Of a stretch of 64,000 nt of DNA, positions 18,008 to 26,140 are shown piece by piece. A program made the translations under genes and the position numbers. Location: assembly GCF_047654785.1 (NCBI RefSeq), contig NZ_JASGKQ010000002.1, forward strand, positions 682,001-746,000, in the 5' to 3' direction. The DNA comes from Pelomonas sp047654785 (lineage in GTDB: Bacteria; Pseudomonadota; Gammaproteobacteria; Burkholderiales; Burkholderiaceae_C). Under the pieces are notes generated by a model. It searched no databases, was not told the DNA's origin, and saw nothing but the letters and a program-made list of their open reading frames with translations. Numbering within the stretch: the first letter of the stretch is position 1; each line of letters starts with the position of its first letter.

Positions 18008-18124
18008 GGGCCGGCGATGGTAGCGATGACGGCCGCATGACGCCGCCGCCGCGCGAGGGTTTGTGCTAGCTCTGAAAAACAACACTTGCCGGGGCGGCGC
18101 CCCGCAATCCCCGGACCCCGCCGA

Positions 18125-18130
18125 CATAAT
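18125..18130 (+). promoter_or_regulatory. Possible -10 element of the glycine-rich RNA-binding protein gene
   Basis: CATAAT, five of six matches to the sigma-70 -10 box, in the 224-bp gap ahead of the RNA-binding protein gene. No convincing -35 box lies 16-18 bp upstream. The resulting leader would be about 95 nt, long enough for RNA-level control as seen in cold-induced RRM genes. Confidence 0.4.
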
Positions 18131-18231
18131 CAAGCGCCTGTGTCTGGACGCCGCACCTTCGCTTGAATGGTTCACGATGGGTTGAAGCTCCACATGGTTT
18201 TTTGGTTTTGAGCAGAGAGAAGGGCTTCCCC

Positions 18232-18747
18232 ATGGGAAACAAGCTTTATGTGGGCAACCTGGCCTACAGCGTGCGTGACGAGTCGTTGCAAGAAGCGTTC
18301 GGTCAATTCGGCACCGTGACCTCCGCGAAGGTCATGATGGACCGCGAGACCGGCCGTTCCAAGGGTTTCGGTTTCGTCGAGATGGGTTCGGACGCCGAGG
18401 CGCAAGCCGCCATCAACGGCATGAACGGCCAGGCCCTGGAAGGCCGCGCCATCGTCGTCAACGAGGCCCGTCCTCGTGAAGAGCGTCCGGGCGGCTTCGG
18501 CGGCGGTGGCCGTTCGGGCGGCGGCGGCTACGGTGGTGGCGGCGGTGGCTACGGCGGCGGTGGCCGTTCGGGTGGCGGCGGCTACGGTGGTGGCGGCGGT
18601 GGCTACGGCGGCGGTGGCCGCTCGGGCGGCGGCGGCTACGGTGGTGGCGGCGGCGGCTACGGCGGCGGTGGCCGCTCGGGTGGCGGCGGCTACGGTGGTG
18701 GCGGTGGCCGCTCCGGCGGTGGCGGCTACGGCGGCGGCGGTTACTGA
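18232..18747 (+). CDS. Glycine-rich RNA-binding protein (single RRM)
   Basis: 171 residues. One RNA recognition motif occupies about 1-85, with RNP2 LYVGNL (5-10) and RNP1 KGFGFVEM (44-51) intact. The rest is a glycine-rich tail made of 18-residue repeats of the form GGGGRSGGGGYGGGGGGY, rich in Arg and Tyr, a composition known to favour RNA condensation. Such proteins act as RNA chaperones, often cold-induced, in cyanobacteria and betaproteobacteria. The start ATG follows a purine-rich stretch (GCAGAGAGAAGGG). A strong terminator follows. Confidence 0.95.
   Translation: MGNKLYVGNLAYSVRDESLQEAFGQFGTVTSAKVMMDRETGRSKGFGFVEMGSDAEAQAAINGMNGQALEGRAIVVNEARPREERPGGFGGGGRSGGGGYGGGGGGYGGGGRSGGGGYGGGGGGYGGGGRSGGGGYGGGGGGYGGGGRSGGGGYGGGGGRSGGGGYGGGGY
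18499..18744 (+). repeat. 54-bp tandem repeat coding the glycine-rich tail
   Basis: Copies begin at 18499, 18553, 18607 and 18661, exactly 54 bp apart, followed by a shortened fifth unit. Copies differ at only a few positions, mostly synonymous (CGT/CGC, GGC/GGT), indicating recent expansion by slippage or unequal crossing-over. Copy number may vary between strains. Confidence 0.9.
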
Positions 18748-18771
18748 TCGCCCGCGTTCCACGCACCAGTC

Positions 18772-18799
18772 AAACAAGGCGCCTTCGGGCGCCTTGTTT
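18772..18799. terminator. Strong bidirectional terminator
   Basis: A perfect 12-bp stem, AAACAAGGCGCC (18772-18783) and GGCGCCTTGTTT (18788-18799), closes a TTCG tetraloop. A/T-rich arm bases on both sides let it stop the RNA-binding protein transcript and the convergent SDR/lptC operon. Confidence 0.9.
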
Positions 18800-18827
18800 C
18801 GTTTCCGGTCAGCCAGCCGGTCCAGGG

Positions 18828-19601
18828 TCACTCGCCCGCGCGCCGCTTGCGGCCGCGGCCGGCCAGCGCGCGGTCGTACAGCGCGTTGGGCAGCAGCCGC
18901 AGGATCTTGGCCAGCACGCCCATCTGCCATGGGATGACGCGGTAGCTGGCCTGCGCGCGGATGGCGCGCGCGGCCTGGTCGGCGAAGGCGTCCACCGGCA
19001 TCAGGAAGGGCATGCGGTAGCGGTTGCCGCGCGTCAGCGGCGTGTCGATGTAGCCGGGCAGCAGCGTGACCACGCGCACCCCGAACGGCCGGCATTCGCC
19101 GCGCAGGCTCTCGCAGTAGGCGACGACGGCGGCCTTGCTGGCGCTGTAGGCGCCGTGCCCGGGCAGGCCGCGGATGGCCGCGACGCTGGCGATGCCGACC
19201 AGCGTGCCGCTGCCGCGCGCGTTCATCGCCGCGACGAAGGGGTGGAAGGTGGCGGCCAGGCCGAGGTTGTTGGTGGCGAACACGCGGCGCATGACGTCCA
19301 GGTCGGCGAACTGCGTGGTGTCCATGCCGATGCTGATGCCGGCGTTGGCGATGACGATGTCGGGCAGGCCCTGGCCGGCGATGCACTCGCGGCCGACGCG
19401 GGCCATGGCGTCGCAGTCGGACACGTCGGCGCCGTAGACCTGCCAGCGCGCGGCGTCCAGCCCTTGTGCGGCGGCCCAGCGCACCACCTCTTCGGTGCGG
19501 CGCGCCACCAGCGCCAGGCGGGCGCCGTCGCGGTAGAAGCGCAGCGCCAGCGCCTGGCCGATGCCGCTGGAGGCGCCGGTAATGAAGACCAGCTCGCTCA
19601 C
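18828..19601 (-). CDS. Short-chain dehydrogenase/reductase
   Basis: 257 residues of the classical SDR fold: cofactor motif TGASSGIGQ, NAG motif (IANAGISIG), catalytic Ser in GIASVAAIRGL and the YSASK Tyr/Lys pair (HGAYSASKAAV). It reduces or oxidises a small molecule or lipid with NAD(P)H; the substrate is unknown. It starts at GTG overlapping the lptC stop by four bases (GTGA) and so is the last gene of the kdsD-kdsC-lptC operon, in the place where lptA is usually found. This may hint at a lipid-envelope substrate. Confidence 0.88.
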   Translation of the reverse strand: MSELVFITGASSGIGQALALRFYRDGARLALVARRTEEVVRWAAAQGLDAARWQVYGADVSDCDAMARVGRECIAGQGLPDIVIANAGISIGMDTTQFADLDVMRRVFATNNLGLAATFHPFVAAMNARGSGTLVGIASVAAIRGLPGHGAYSASKAAVVAYCESLRGECRPFGVRVVTLLPGYIDTPLTRGNRYRMPFLMPVDAFADQAARAIRAQASYRVIPWQMGVLAKILRLLPNALYDRALAGRGRKRRAGE

Positions 19602-20257
19602 TGGCGTGCCTTCGACAGGATCCGCCCCTGCGCCTTGCCGGTGAAGCGGACTTGGCCGGTCAGGTGCCGGTACTCGAAGTTCTGCGCGTCCAGCGTGGTG
19701 CCGCCCTGGCGCACGGTGACGGGCAGGTGGGAGCGCAGGATCTCGGCGTTGGCCAGCGCCTGCAGGAACTCGCCGCGCATCTCCAGCTGGGGCGGCGCGT
19801 CCTCGCCCGCGCCGGGCGGCAGGCGGCGCAGGTGCACGCCGCCCATCAGCTGCAGGTCGCTGCCGTCGCCGTTGCTCAGCGCGCGGCGGGCCTCGGCGAT
19901 GGCCAGGCTGCCGTCCGGCGCGATCGCGCGCATGCGCACCTGGTCGATCTCGACGGTGTCGGTGTCCGGGTAGTGGCGCAGCTCCGCGCCGGCGATGCGC
20001 ACGTTCAGCCGGCCGTCGGCGCCGATGCGCTGGATCTCGAAGCGGGCCATGCGGTAGTCGGGCACGTGGCGCGCCGGCGCGGACGCGCCCGGCTCGCCGA
20101 GCAGCGGCGTGTGCTTGACCAGCCACCAGGTGCCGCCGGCCAGCAGCGCCATCAGCAGCAGCGGCAGGTAGTTGGACAGCAGGCTTTGCACGCGCCACAG
20201 CAGCGGCCGGGGCGGCGCGCGGCGCGGCGGCGGCGCGGGCAGCGCGGCGGGGGTCAT
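19598..20257 (-). CDS. lptC: LPS transport periplasmic protein LptC
   Basis: 219 residues. After a Pro/Arg-rich cytoplasmic start there is one membrane anchor (LPLLLMALLAGGTWWLVKHT), then a periplasmic jelly-roll with typical LptC phrases (PDYRMARFEIQRIGADGRL, FTGKAQGRILSKARQ). LptC links the LptBFG extractor to the LptA bridge that carries lipopolysaccharide across the periplasm. The ATG overlaps the kdsC stop (ATGA). lptA and lptB do not follow here. Confidence 0.85.
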   Translation of the reverse strand: MTPAALPAPPPRRAPPRPLLWRVQSLLSNYLPLLLMALLAGGTWWLVKHTPLLGEPGASAPARHVPDYRMARFEIQRIGADGRLNVRIAGAELRHYPDTDTVEIDQVRMRAIAPDGSLAIAEARRALSNGDGSDLQLMGGVHLRRLPPGAGEDAPPQLEMRGEFLQALANAEILRSHLPVTVRQGGTTLDAQNFEYRHLTGQVRFTGKAQGRILSKARQ

Positions 20258-20832
20258 GCGGCGGCGCCCCCGTCCAGCGTCTGGTGGTGGGTGCGCAGCA
20301 GGCGGTCGTAGTGGCCGGCGGCCATCAGCAGCAGGTCGCAGAACTCGCGCGCCGCGCCGAACCCGGCGGCCGCGCGGGTGACGTGGTGGACGATGGCCCG
20401 CACCTCGGCATGGGCGCCGGGCGGCGCGGCCGCAAAGCCGGCGCGGGCCAGCAGCGGCAGGTCGGGCCAGTCGTCGCCGATGGCGGCGACCTCGCCCCAG
20501 CCCGCGCCGAGCCGAGCGAGCAGCGGCTCGGCGGCGGCCAGCTTGTCGCCGACGCCGTAGAGCGCGTGCGCCAGGCCCAGGTCGGCGACGCGGCGGCGCA
20601 CGGCGGGGCTGTCGCGGCCGGTGATGACGACCGGCGTGATGCCGGCCTGCTGCAGCGACTTCAGGCCGTGGCCGTCCAGCGTCGAGAAGGCCTTGAACTC
20701 CTCGCCGCGCTCGCCGATGTAGATGCGGCCGTCGGTCAGCACGCCGTCCACGTCGAACAGCGCCAGCTTGACGGCCAAGCCCGTGCCCTGGGCCCGGACC
20801 AGCAGCTCGGGCGGGAAGCTCAGCGCCGCCAT
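20254..20832 (-). CDS. kdsC: 3-deoxy-D-manno-octulosonate 8-phosphate phosphatase
   Basis: 192 residues, HAD superfamily. Motif I is DVDGVLTDG (nucleophile Asp27 and general acid Asp29), motif II VITGRDS, the lysine follows in GVGDK, and motif IV is AAIGDDWPDLPLL. It lacks a cap domain, as expected of the tetrameric KdsC enzymes. It dephosphorylates Kdo-8-phosphate to Kdo for the LPS inner core. It overlaps kdsD by one base (TGATG) and lptC by four. Confidence 0.93.
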   Translation of the reverse strand: MAALSFPPELLVRAQGTGLAVKLALFDVDGVLTDGRIYIGERGEEFKAFSTLDGHGLKSLQQAGITPVVITGRDSPAVRRRVADLGLAHALYGVGDKLAAAEPLLARLGAGWGEVAAIGDDWPDLPLLARAGFAAAPPGAHAEVRAIVHHVTRAAAGFGAAREFCDLLLMAAGHYDRLLRTHHQTLDGGAAA

Positions 20833-21818
20833 CAGATCACCTTGGCCCGCATCAGATCGTTGATGCTGACGGCGCCGAGCAGCTTCTGCCCCTCGTCCAC
20901 CACCAGCACGACGGTGATGCGCGCGGCCTCCATCAGGTCGGCGGCGTCCACGGCCAGCGCGTCGGCGCCGACGGTGCGCGGCCGCGGGTGGGCGACCTCG
21001 GCGGCGGTCAGCGCGCGCAGGTCGCGGCCCTGCTCGACGAGGCGGCGCAGGTCGCCGTCCGTGAAGATGCCCCGCACGCGGTCCTCGCCGTCGACGACGA
21101 CCGCCATGCCCAGCGCCTTCTCGCTCATCTCGCGCATCAGCGCGGTGAACGGCGTACCGGCGGCGACGCGGGGCAGCGCGTCGCCGTGGCGCATCAGGTC
21201 GCGCACATGCGTCAGCAGCTTGCGGCCCAGCGCGCCGCCGGGGTGGGAGCGGGCGAAGTCCTCGGCCTTGAAGCCGCGCGCGTCCAGCAGCGCGACGGCC
21301 AGCGCGTCGCCCAGCGCCATCTGCGCGGTGGTGCTGGCGGTGGGGGCGAGCTGCAGCGGGCAGGCCTCCTCGGCGACGGCGCTGTCCAGCACCACGTCGG
21401 CATGGGCGGCCAGGCTGGACGCGGCGCGGCCGGTCATCGCGATGACCGGCACGCCCAGGCGCTTGAGCACGGGCAGGATGGCGTTGAGCTCGTCGCTCTC
21501 GCCGGAGTTGGACAGCGCCAGCACCACGTCGCCGCCGGTGACCATGCCCAGGTCGCCGTGCGCGGCCTCGGCCGGGTGGACGAACAGCGCGGGCGTGCCG
21601 GTGGAGGCCAGCGTGGCGGCGATCTTGCGGCCGACGTGGCCGCTCTTGCCCATGCCCATGACGGCCACGCGGCCGCGGCAGGCCAGCACGGCCGCCACGG
21701 CGCGGGCGAAGGCCTCGCCCAGGCGCGGCGCGAGGCTGGACAGCGCGCGCGCCTCGACGTCCAGGGCCTGCCGGCCGATGCGGATGGCGCGCTCGGCGGC
21801 CAACGGGGAGGAACTCAT
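20832..21818 (-). CDS. kdsD: Arabinose-5-phosphate isomerase
   Basis: 328 residues: a SIS sugar-isomerase domain (VAVMGMGKSGHVGRKIA, LALSNSGESDEL, SHPGGALGRKLL) followed by two CBS domains (from DALPRVAAGTPFTAL). It converts ribulose-5-phosphate to arabinose-5-phosphate, the first committed step of Kdo synthesis. First gene of the operon kdsD-kdsC-lptC-SDR, divergent from a lipoprotein gene. Confidence 0.95.
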   Translation of the reverse strand: MSSSPLAAERAIRIGRQALDVEARALSSLAPRLGEAFARAVAAVLACRGRVAVMGMGKSGHVGRKIAATLASTGTPALFVHPAEAAHGDLGMVTGGDVVLALSNSGESDELNAILPVLKRLGVPVIAMTGRAASSLAAHADVVLDSAVAEEACPLQLAPTASTTAQMALGDALAVALLDARGFKAEDFARSHPGGALGRKLLTHVRDLMRHGDALPRVAAGTPFTALMREMSEKALGMAVVVDGEDRVRGIFTDGDLRRLVEQGRDLRALTAAEVAHPRPRTVGADALAVDAADLMEAARITVVLVVDEGQKLLGAVSINDLMRAKVI

Positions 21819-21910
21819 GCGGCCAGTGTAGACAAGCGCCCGCGATGCACGGGTTCCGGCGGCCCGTGGCGTCCCGCAGGGGCCGCCGGACCTGGGATGA
21901 TGCGCGGGCC

Positions 21911-22399
21911 ATGCGAATCCACACCCTCACCCCGCTCATCGCCGCGCTCGCGCTGACCGCCTGCGCCAGTTCCAGCCAGGACCAGGTCGCCGCGGCCGCG
22001 ACCACGCCGCTGTCCGACCTCAACGTCGTGCGCGCGGACATCCCGCCGGTGCTGAAGGCCGCGGCCGCCGCACCGTATGCGGCGCCGGCCGACGCCAGCT
22101 GCCCGGGCCTGGCGCGCGGCATCCGCGAGCTCGACGAGGTGCTGGGCCCCGACCTCGACGCCCCAGCCGCCCCCGGCCACACCGGCCTGCTGGAGCGCGG
22201 CGAGGACGCCGCCACCGGCGCGCTGCAGCGCTCGGCGGAGGGCGTCATCCCGTTCCGCGGCTGGGTGCGCAAGCTTAGCGGCGCGGAGCGCTATGCCCGC
22301 CAGGTCGGCGCGGCCATCACGGCCGGCGGCGTGCGGCGCGGCTTCCTGCGCGGCATGGCCCAGGCTCAGGGCTGCGCCGCGCCGGCCCGGGGCGCCTGA
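21911..22399 (+). CDS. Putative lipoprotein of unknown function
   Basis: 162 residues. The N-terminus MRIHTLTPLIAALALTACAS is a lipoprotein signal with lipobox LTAC, so the mature protein starts at Cys19. The remainder is Ala-rich with two Cys (SCPGL and QGCAA) that could pair, and a conserved-looking segment GVIPFRGWVRKLSGAERY. Not a family I recognise with certainty. Divergent from kdsD; the start ATG is the one that opens the lipoprotein signal. Confidence 0.8.
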   Translation: MRIHTLTPLIAALALTACASSSQDQVAAAATTPLSDLNVVRADIPPVLKAAAAAPYAAPADASCPGLARGIRELDEVLGPDLDAPAAPGHTGLLERGEDAATGALQRSAEGVIPFRGWVRKLSGAERYARQVGAAITAGGVRRGFLRGMAQAQGCAAPARGA

Positions 22400-22448
22400 C
22401 GCGCCGCCGTCGGCGGCACACGATCCACCCCCTCCCGCCCGCATCCCG

Positions 22449-24497
22449 ATGAAACGCCTGCTGCTCTGCACCCTGTTCGCCGCGCTCGCCGCCCAGGCGG
22501 CCGACGAGGCCCCGCTGGACGCGCTGCCCTACACGCCCAGCCTCGACGTGGCGGCCATGGACCGCAGCGCCGACCCCTGCGACGACCTCTACCGCTTCGC
22601 CTGCGGGTCGTGGAGCCGCCACAACCCCATCCCGGCGGACCAGTCCCGCTGGTCCGTCTACGCCAAGATGGCCAACGAGAACCAGCGCTACCTGTGGGGC
22701 GTGCTGGACAAGCTGGCCGCGCAGCCCGAGGGCCGCGGCGCCAACCAGGCCCGGCTGGGCGACTACTTCGCCGCGTGCATGGACGAGGCCGCGGTGCAGG
22801 CCGCCGGCCTGCAGCCGCTGCAGCCCTGGCTGGACCGCATCGCCGCGCTGAAGGACAAGCGGGACCTGCCCGCGCTGCTGGCCGCGCTGCACCCGGCGGC
22901 GCACAACGACCGGCTGTTCTTCGGCTTCGGCGCGGGGCAGGACTTCGCCGACGCGACGCGCCAGATCGCCTTCGCCTCCGCCGGCGGCCTGGGCCTGCCG
23001 GACCGCGACTACTACCTGAAGCGCGACGCCCGGACGCTCGGCGTGCGCACGGCCTACGAGGCCCACGTGGCGCGCACCTTCGCGCTGCTGGGCGACACGC
23101 CGGCCGCCGCCCGGGCCGGCGCCCGCGCGGTGTTGGCCACGGAGACGGCGCTGGCGCGGGCCTCGCTGTCCAAGGTCGACAAGCGCGACCCGTACAAGAC
23201 ATTCCACGTCGTCGATGCGCGCGGGCTGCAGGCGCTCACGCCGGGCTTCGACTGGGCGGCCTACCGCACGGCCCTGGGCGCGGCAGCGGGCGCGGCCGAC
23301 CGCATCAACGTGACCGAGCCGGCCTTCTTCAAGGCGCTGGACCGGCGCCTGAAGGCGATGAGCGTGGCCGACGTGCGGGCCTATTTGCGCTGGCAGCTCG
23401 CCAGCAGCCTCGGCGACGCGCTGGACGGCGGCTTCGTGCAGGCCAATTTCGACTTCTACGGCCGGACCCTGGCCGGCACGCCGCAGCTGAAGACGCGCTG
23501 GAAGCGCTGCGTGGCGCTGGTGGACGCGCAGCTCGGCGAGGCGCTCGGCCAGGAGTACGTGGCGCGCAACTTCACGCCCGAGCTGAAGGCCGCCACCGTG
23601 CGGATGACCGGCGAGATCGAGGCCGCGATGGCGCGCAGCATCGACGGCCTCGCCTGGATGAGCCCCGCGACCCGGGCCCGCGCGCACGAGAAGCTCCGGG
23701 CCATCGTCAACAAGGTGGGCTACCCGGAGCGCTGGCGCGACTACGCCGGGCTGGACGTGCGGCGCGGCGACTTCCTCGGCAACGTCGTGCGCGGCAACGT
23801 GTTCGAGGCGCGGCGCCAGCTCGCCAAGATCGGCCAGCCGCTGGACCGCGGCGAGTGGAGCATGACGCCGCAGACGGTGAACGCCTACTACGACGCGCAG
23901 ATGAACGACATCAACTTCCCCGCCGGCGTGCTGCAGCCGCCGCTGTACGACCCGCGCCTGGACGACGCGCCCAACTACGGCAACACCGGCGGCACCATCG
24001 GCCATGAGCTGACGCACGGCTTCGACGACGAAGGCCGGCAGTTCGACGCCCAGGGCAACCTGAAGAATTGGTGGACGAAGCGGGACGCCCGCGAGTTCGA
24101 GCGGCGCGCCTCGTGCGTGGCCGACCAGTACGCCGGCTACACCGTGGTGGACGACATCAAGATCAATTCCCGGCTGACGCTGGGCGAGGACCTGGCCGAC
24201 CTCGGCGGCCTGGTGCTCGCCTGGGAGGCCTGGAAGGCGCATGCGCAAGGCCGGCCCGGCGAGAGCCGCGACGGCCTGACGCCCGAGCAGCGCTTCTTCG
24301 TCGGCTTCGCGCAATGGGACTGCGCCGACGCCCGCCCCGAGGCGCTGCGCGTGCAGGCCAAGGTGGACCCGCATTCGCCGGCCCGCTGGCGCATCAACGG
24401 CGTGGTCGCCAACATGCCGGCGTTCGAGCAGGCCTTCGCGTGCAAGCCCGGCGCCAAGCTCGTGAAGCCGGCGGGGCGGCACTGCAAGCTGTGGTGA
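22449..24497 (+). CDS. Periplasmic M13 (neprilysin/PepO-type) zinc metallopeptidase
   Basis: 682 residues with a signal peptide (MKRLLLCTLFAALAAQA). The zinc site is HELTH (His519, Glu520, His523) in GGTIGHELTHGFDDEGRQFD with the third ligand in GEDLADLGG. The upstream VNAYYD motif positions substrate, and the chain ends in the family's CKLW terminus. N-terminal Cys (CDDLYRFACGSW) fit the usual disulfide pattern. M13 enzymes cleave oligopeptides before hydrophobic residues. It lies 49 bp after the lipoprotein gene, probably transcribed with it. Confidence 0.95.
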   Translation: MKRLLLCTLFAALAAQAADEAPLDALPYTPSLDVAAMDRSADPCDDLYRFACGSWSRHNPIPADQSRWSVYAKMANENQRYLWGVLDKLAAQPEGRGANQARLGDYFAACMDEAAVQAAGLQPLQPWLDRIAALKDKRDLPALLAALHPAAHNDRLFFGFGAGQDFADATRQIAFASAGGLGLPDRDYYLKRDARTLGVRTAYEAHVARTFALLGDTPAAARAGARAVLATETALARASLSKVDKRDPYKTFHVVDARGLQALTPGFDWAAYRTALGAAAGAADRINVTEPAFFKALDRRLKAMSVADVRAYLRWQLASSLGDALDGGFVQANFDFYGRTLAGTPQLKTRWKRCVALVDAQLGEALGQEYVARNFTPELKAATVRMTGEIEAAMARSIDGLAWMSPATRARAHEKLRAIVNKVGYPERWRDYAGLDVRRGDFLGNVVRGNVFEARRQLAKIGQPLDRGEWSMTPQTVNAYYDAQMNDINFPAGVLQPPLYDPRLDDAPNYGNTGGTIGHELTHGFDDEGRQFDAQGNLKNWWTKRDAREFERRASCVADQYAGYTVVDDIKINSRLTLGEDLADLGGLVLAWEAWKAHAQGRPGESRDGLTPEQRFFVGFAQWDCADARPEALRVQAKVDPHSPARWRINGVVANMPAFEQAFACKPGAKLVKPAGRHCKLW

Positions 24498-24528
24498 CCC
24501 TGGGCATGCCCAACTGCCGGATTCAGGC

Positions 24529-25443
24529 TCAGCGCTTCTCGACCACGCTGGCGGCCAGCCCGTGGTCGCCGCGCAGCCGCTCGGCCTGGGCGCGGGCCTC
24601 GTCGCCGCTCGGGAAGGGGCCGGCGCGCAGCCGGTACAGGCCGGCCTCGCGGACGACGGCCAGCAGCGGCAGCAGCCCGAGGTCGGCCTCGGCCACGCGC
24701 CGGCGCAGCGCCTCGGCGCCGTCCAGCCGCGCGAAGGCGCCGAACTGCAGCCAGTACGCGCGGCCCCCGGCGGCCGCGGCCGGCTGCGTGGTCTCGCGCC
24801 CCGGCGCGCCGGGGGCGGTGTCGGGCGCGAACACGGGCGGCGGGTCGCCGGCCGGGGCGCGGCCCGGCCCGGGCCAGAGGCCGGCGCGGATCTCGGCGTG
24901 CGTGATGCGCCGCACCTCCACCGGGCCCACGCCGTGCAGCAGGCCGAGCTTGAGCGCAGCGGTGTAGCTGAGGTCGATGATGCGGCCCTTGTGGAAGGGG
25001 CCGCGGTCGTTGATGCGCACGATGACCTCGCGGCCGTTGACCGGGTTGCGCACGCGGGCGTAGCTGGGGATGGGCAGCGTGGCGTGCGCGGCGGTCATGG
25101 CGTACATGTTGTAGACCTCGCCGCTGGCCGTGGGCCGGCCGTGGAATTTCGTGCCGTACCAGGACGCCAGGCCGCGCTGGGCGTAGGCGACGTCGCCCTT
25201 CAGCGGCTCGTAGCGCTCGCCCAGCACCTCGTAGGGCTTGTTGGGGCCGCCGATGCGGATGGGGTCCAGCCGCGGCACGGCGTCGGGCACCTGGGCCAGG
25301 TGGGGTGGCGGGCGGGCCTCGGGGCCGTCCCGCCCGCCGCCGCCGGGGCGCGTCGCGCAGCCCGCCAGCAGCGCCAGCGCCAGCAGCAGCCAGGCCGGGC
25401 CAGTATGCTGCGCAGCCTGCCTTCCTCGTCGATGCCATGCCAT
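24529..25443 (-). CDS. rlpA: RlpA-like septal ring lipoprotein (lytic transglycosylase)
   Basis: 304 residues: lipoprotein signal ending in LLAGC, then the double-psi beta-barrel RlpA domain (GLASWYGTKFHGRPTASGE, THATLPIPSYARV-like region and VRINDRGPFHKGRIIDLS with the catalytic Asp), and a C-terminal SPOR domain (YWLQFGAFARLDGAEAL). RlpA cleaves naked glycan strands at the division site. The only Met that gives a lipoprotein signal is at 25443-25441, so its start codon overlaps the start codon of the divergent FAH gene. Confidence 0.92.
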   Translation of the reverse strand: MAWHRRGRQAAQHTGPAWLLLALALLAGCATRPGGGGRDGPEARPPPHLAQVPDAVPRLDPIRIGGPNKPYEVLGERYEPLKGDVAYAQRGLASWYGTKFHGRPTASGEVYNMYAMTAAHATLPIPSYARVRNPVNGREVIVRINDRGPFHKGRIIDLSYTAALKLGLLHGVGPVEVRRITHAEIRAGLWPGPGRAPAGDPPPVFAPDTAPGAPGRETTQPAAAAGGRAYWLQFGAFARLDGAEALRRRVAEADLGLLPLLAVVREAGLYRLRAGPFPSGDEARAQAERLRGDHGLAASVVEKR

Positions 25444-26140
25444 GAGCAACTTCGTCTTTCCTCCGGCCGAGATTCCCAGCGCGCCCGTGCGGGGCACGGA
25501 CGCGCGCTACGCGGTGCGCCGCATCTTCTGCGTCGGCCGCAACTATGCCGATCATGCCCGCGAGATGGGCTCCGACCCGACGCGCGAGCCGCCGTTCTAT
25601 TTCACCAAGCCGGCCACCGCGCTGACGCCCTCGGGCGCGACCGTGCCCTATCCGGCGGCCACCCGGGACTACCACCACGAGATGGAACTGGTGATCGCGC
25701 TGGGCGCGCCGGTGTTCAAGGCGACGCCCGAGGCGGCCGCGGCCGCGATCTGGGGCTATGCGCCGGGCCTGGACATGACGCGCCGCGACCTGCAGGCCGA
25801 GGCCAAGGCGGCCGGCCGGCCCTGGGACACGGCCAAGGGCTTCGACCAGTCGGCCATCCTCGGCGAGATCGTGCGCGCCAGCGAGGTGGGGCCGCTGGCG
25901 CGGGGCGCCATCACGCTGGCCGTGAACGGCGTGCAGAAGCAGCGCGGCGACCTGGCCGACATGATCTGGTCGCAGGCCGAGATCGTGTCCAACCTGTCGC
26001 AGCTGTACCGGCTGCACCCGGGCGACCTGATCTACACCGGCACGCCGGCCGGCGTGGGCGCGGTGGCGGCGGGCGACGTGCTCACCGGCCGCATCGAGGG
26101 CCTGGGCGAGATCTCGCTGACCGTGGGGCCGGCCGAATGA
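25442..26140 (+). CDS. Fumarylacetoacetate hydrolase family protein
   Basis: 232 residues, single FAH domain. Characteristic segments are RIFCVGRNYADHAREMG, the metal-ligand region YHHEMELVIALG, GYAPGLDMTRRDLQ and LIYTGTPAGVGAV. Close relatives include fumarylpyruvate hydrolase of gentisate degradation, but substrate cannot be fixed by eye. The stop overlaps the nadC start (ATGA). The ATG at 25442-25444 fits the conserved N-terminus (MSNFVFPPAEIPSAPVRG). Confidence 0.92.
   Translation: MSNFVFPPAEIPSAPVRGTDARYAVRRIFCVGRNYADHAREMGSDPTREPPFYFTKPATALTPSGATVPYPAATRDYHHEMELVIALGAPVFKATPEAAAAAIWGYAPGLDMTRRDLQAEAKAAGRPWDTAKGFDQSAILGEIVRASEVGPLARGAITLAVNGVQKQRGDLADMIWSQAEIVSNLSQLYRLHPGDLIYTGTPAGVGAVAAGDVLTGRIEGLGEISLTVGPAE

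Noticed and set aside
18499..18744. Regularly spaced direct repeats resembling a CRISPR array
   Set aside because: Period 54 bp without unique spacers, fully in frame, coding Gly-rich repeats after an RRM domain.
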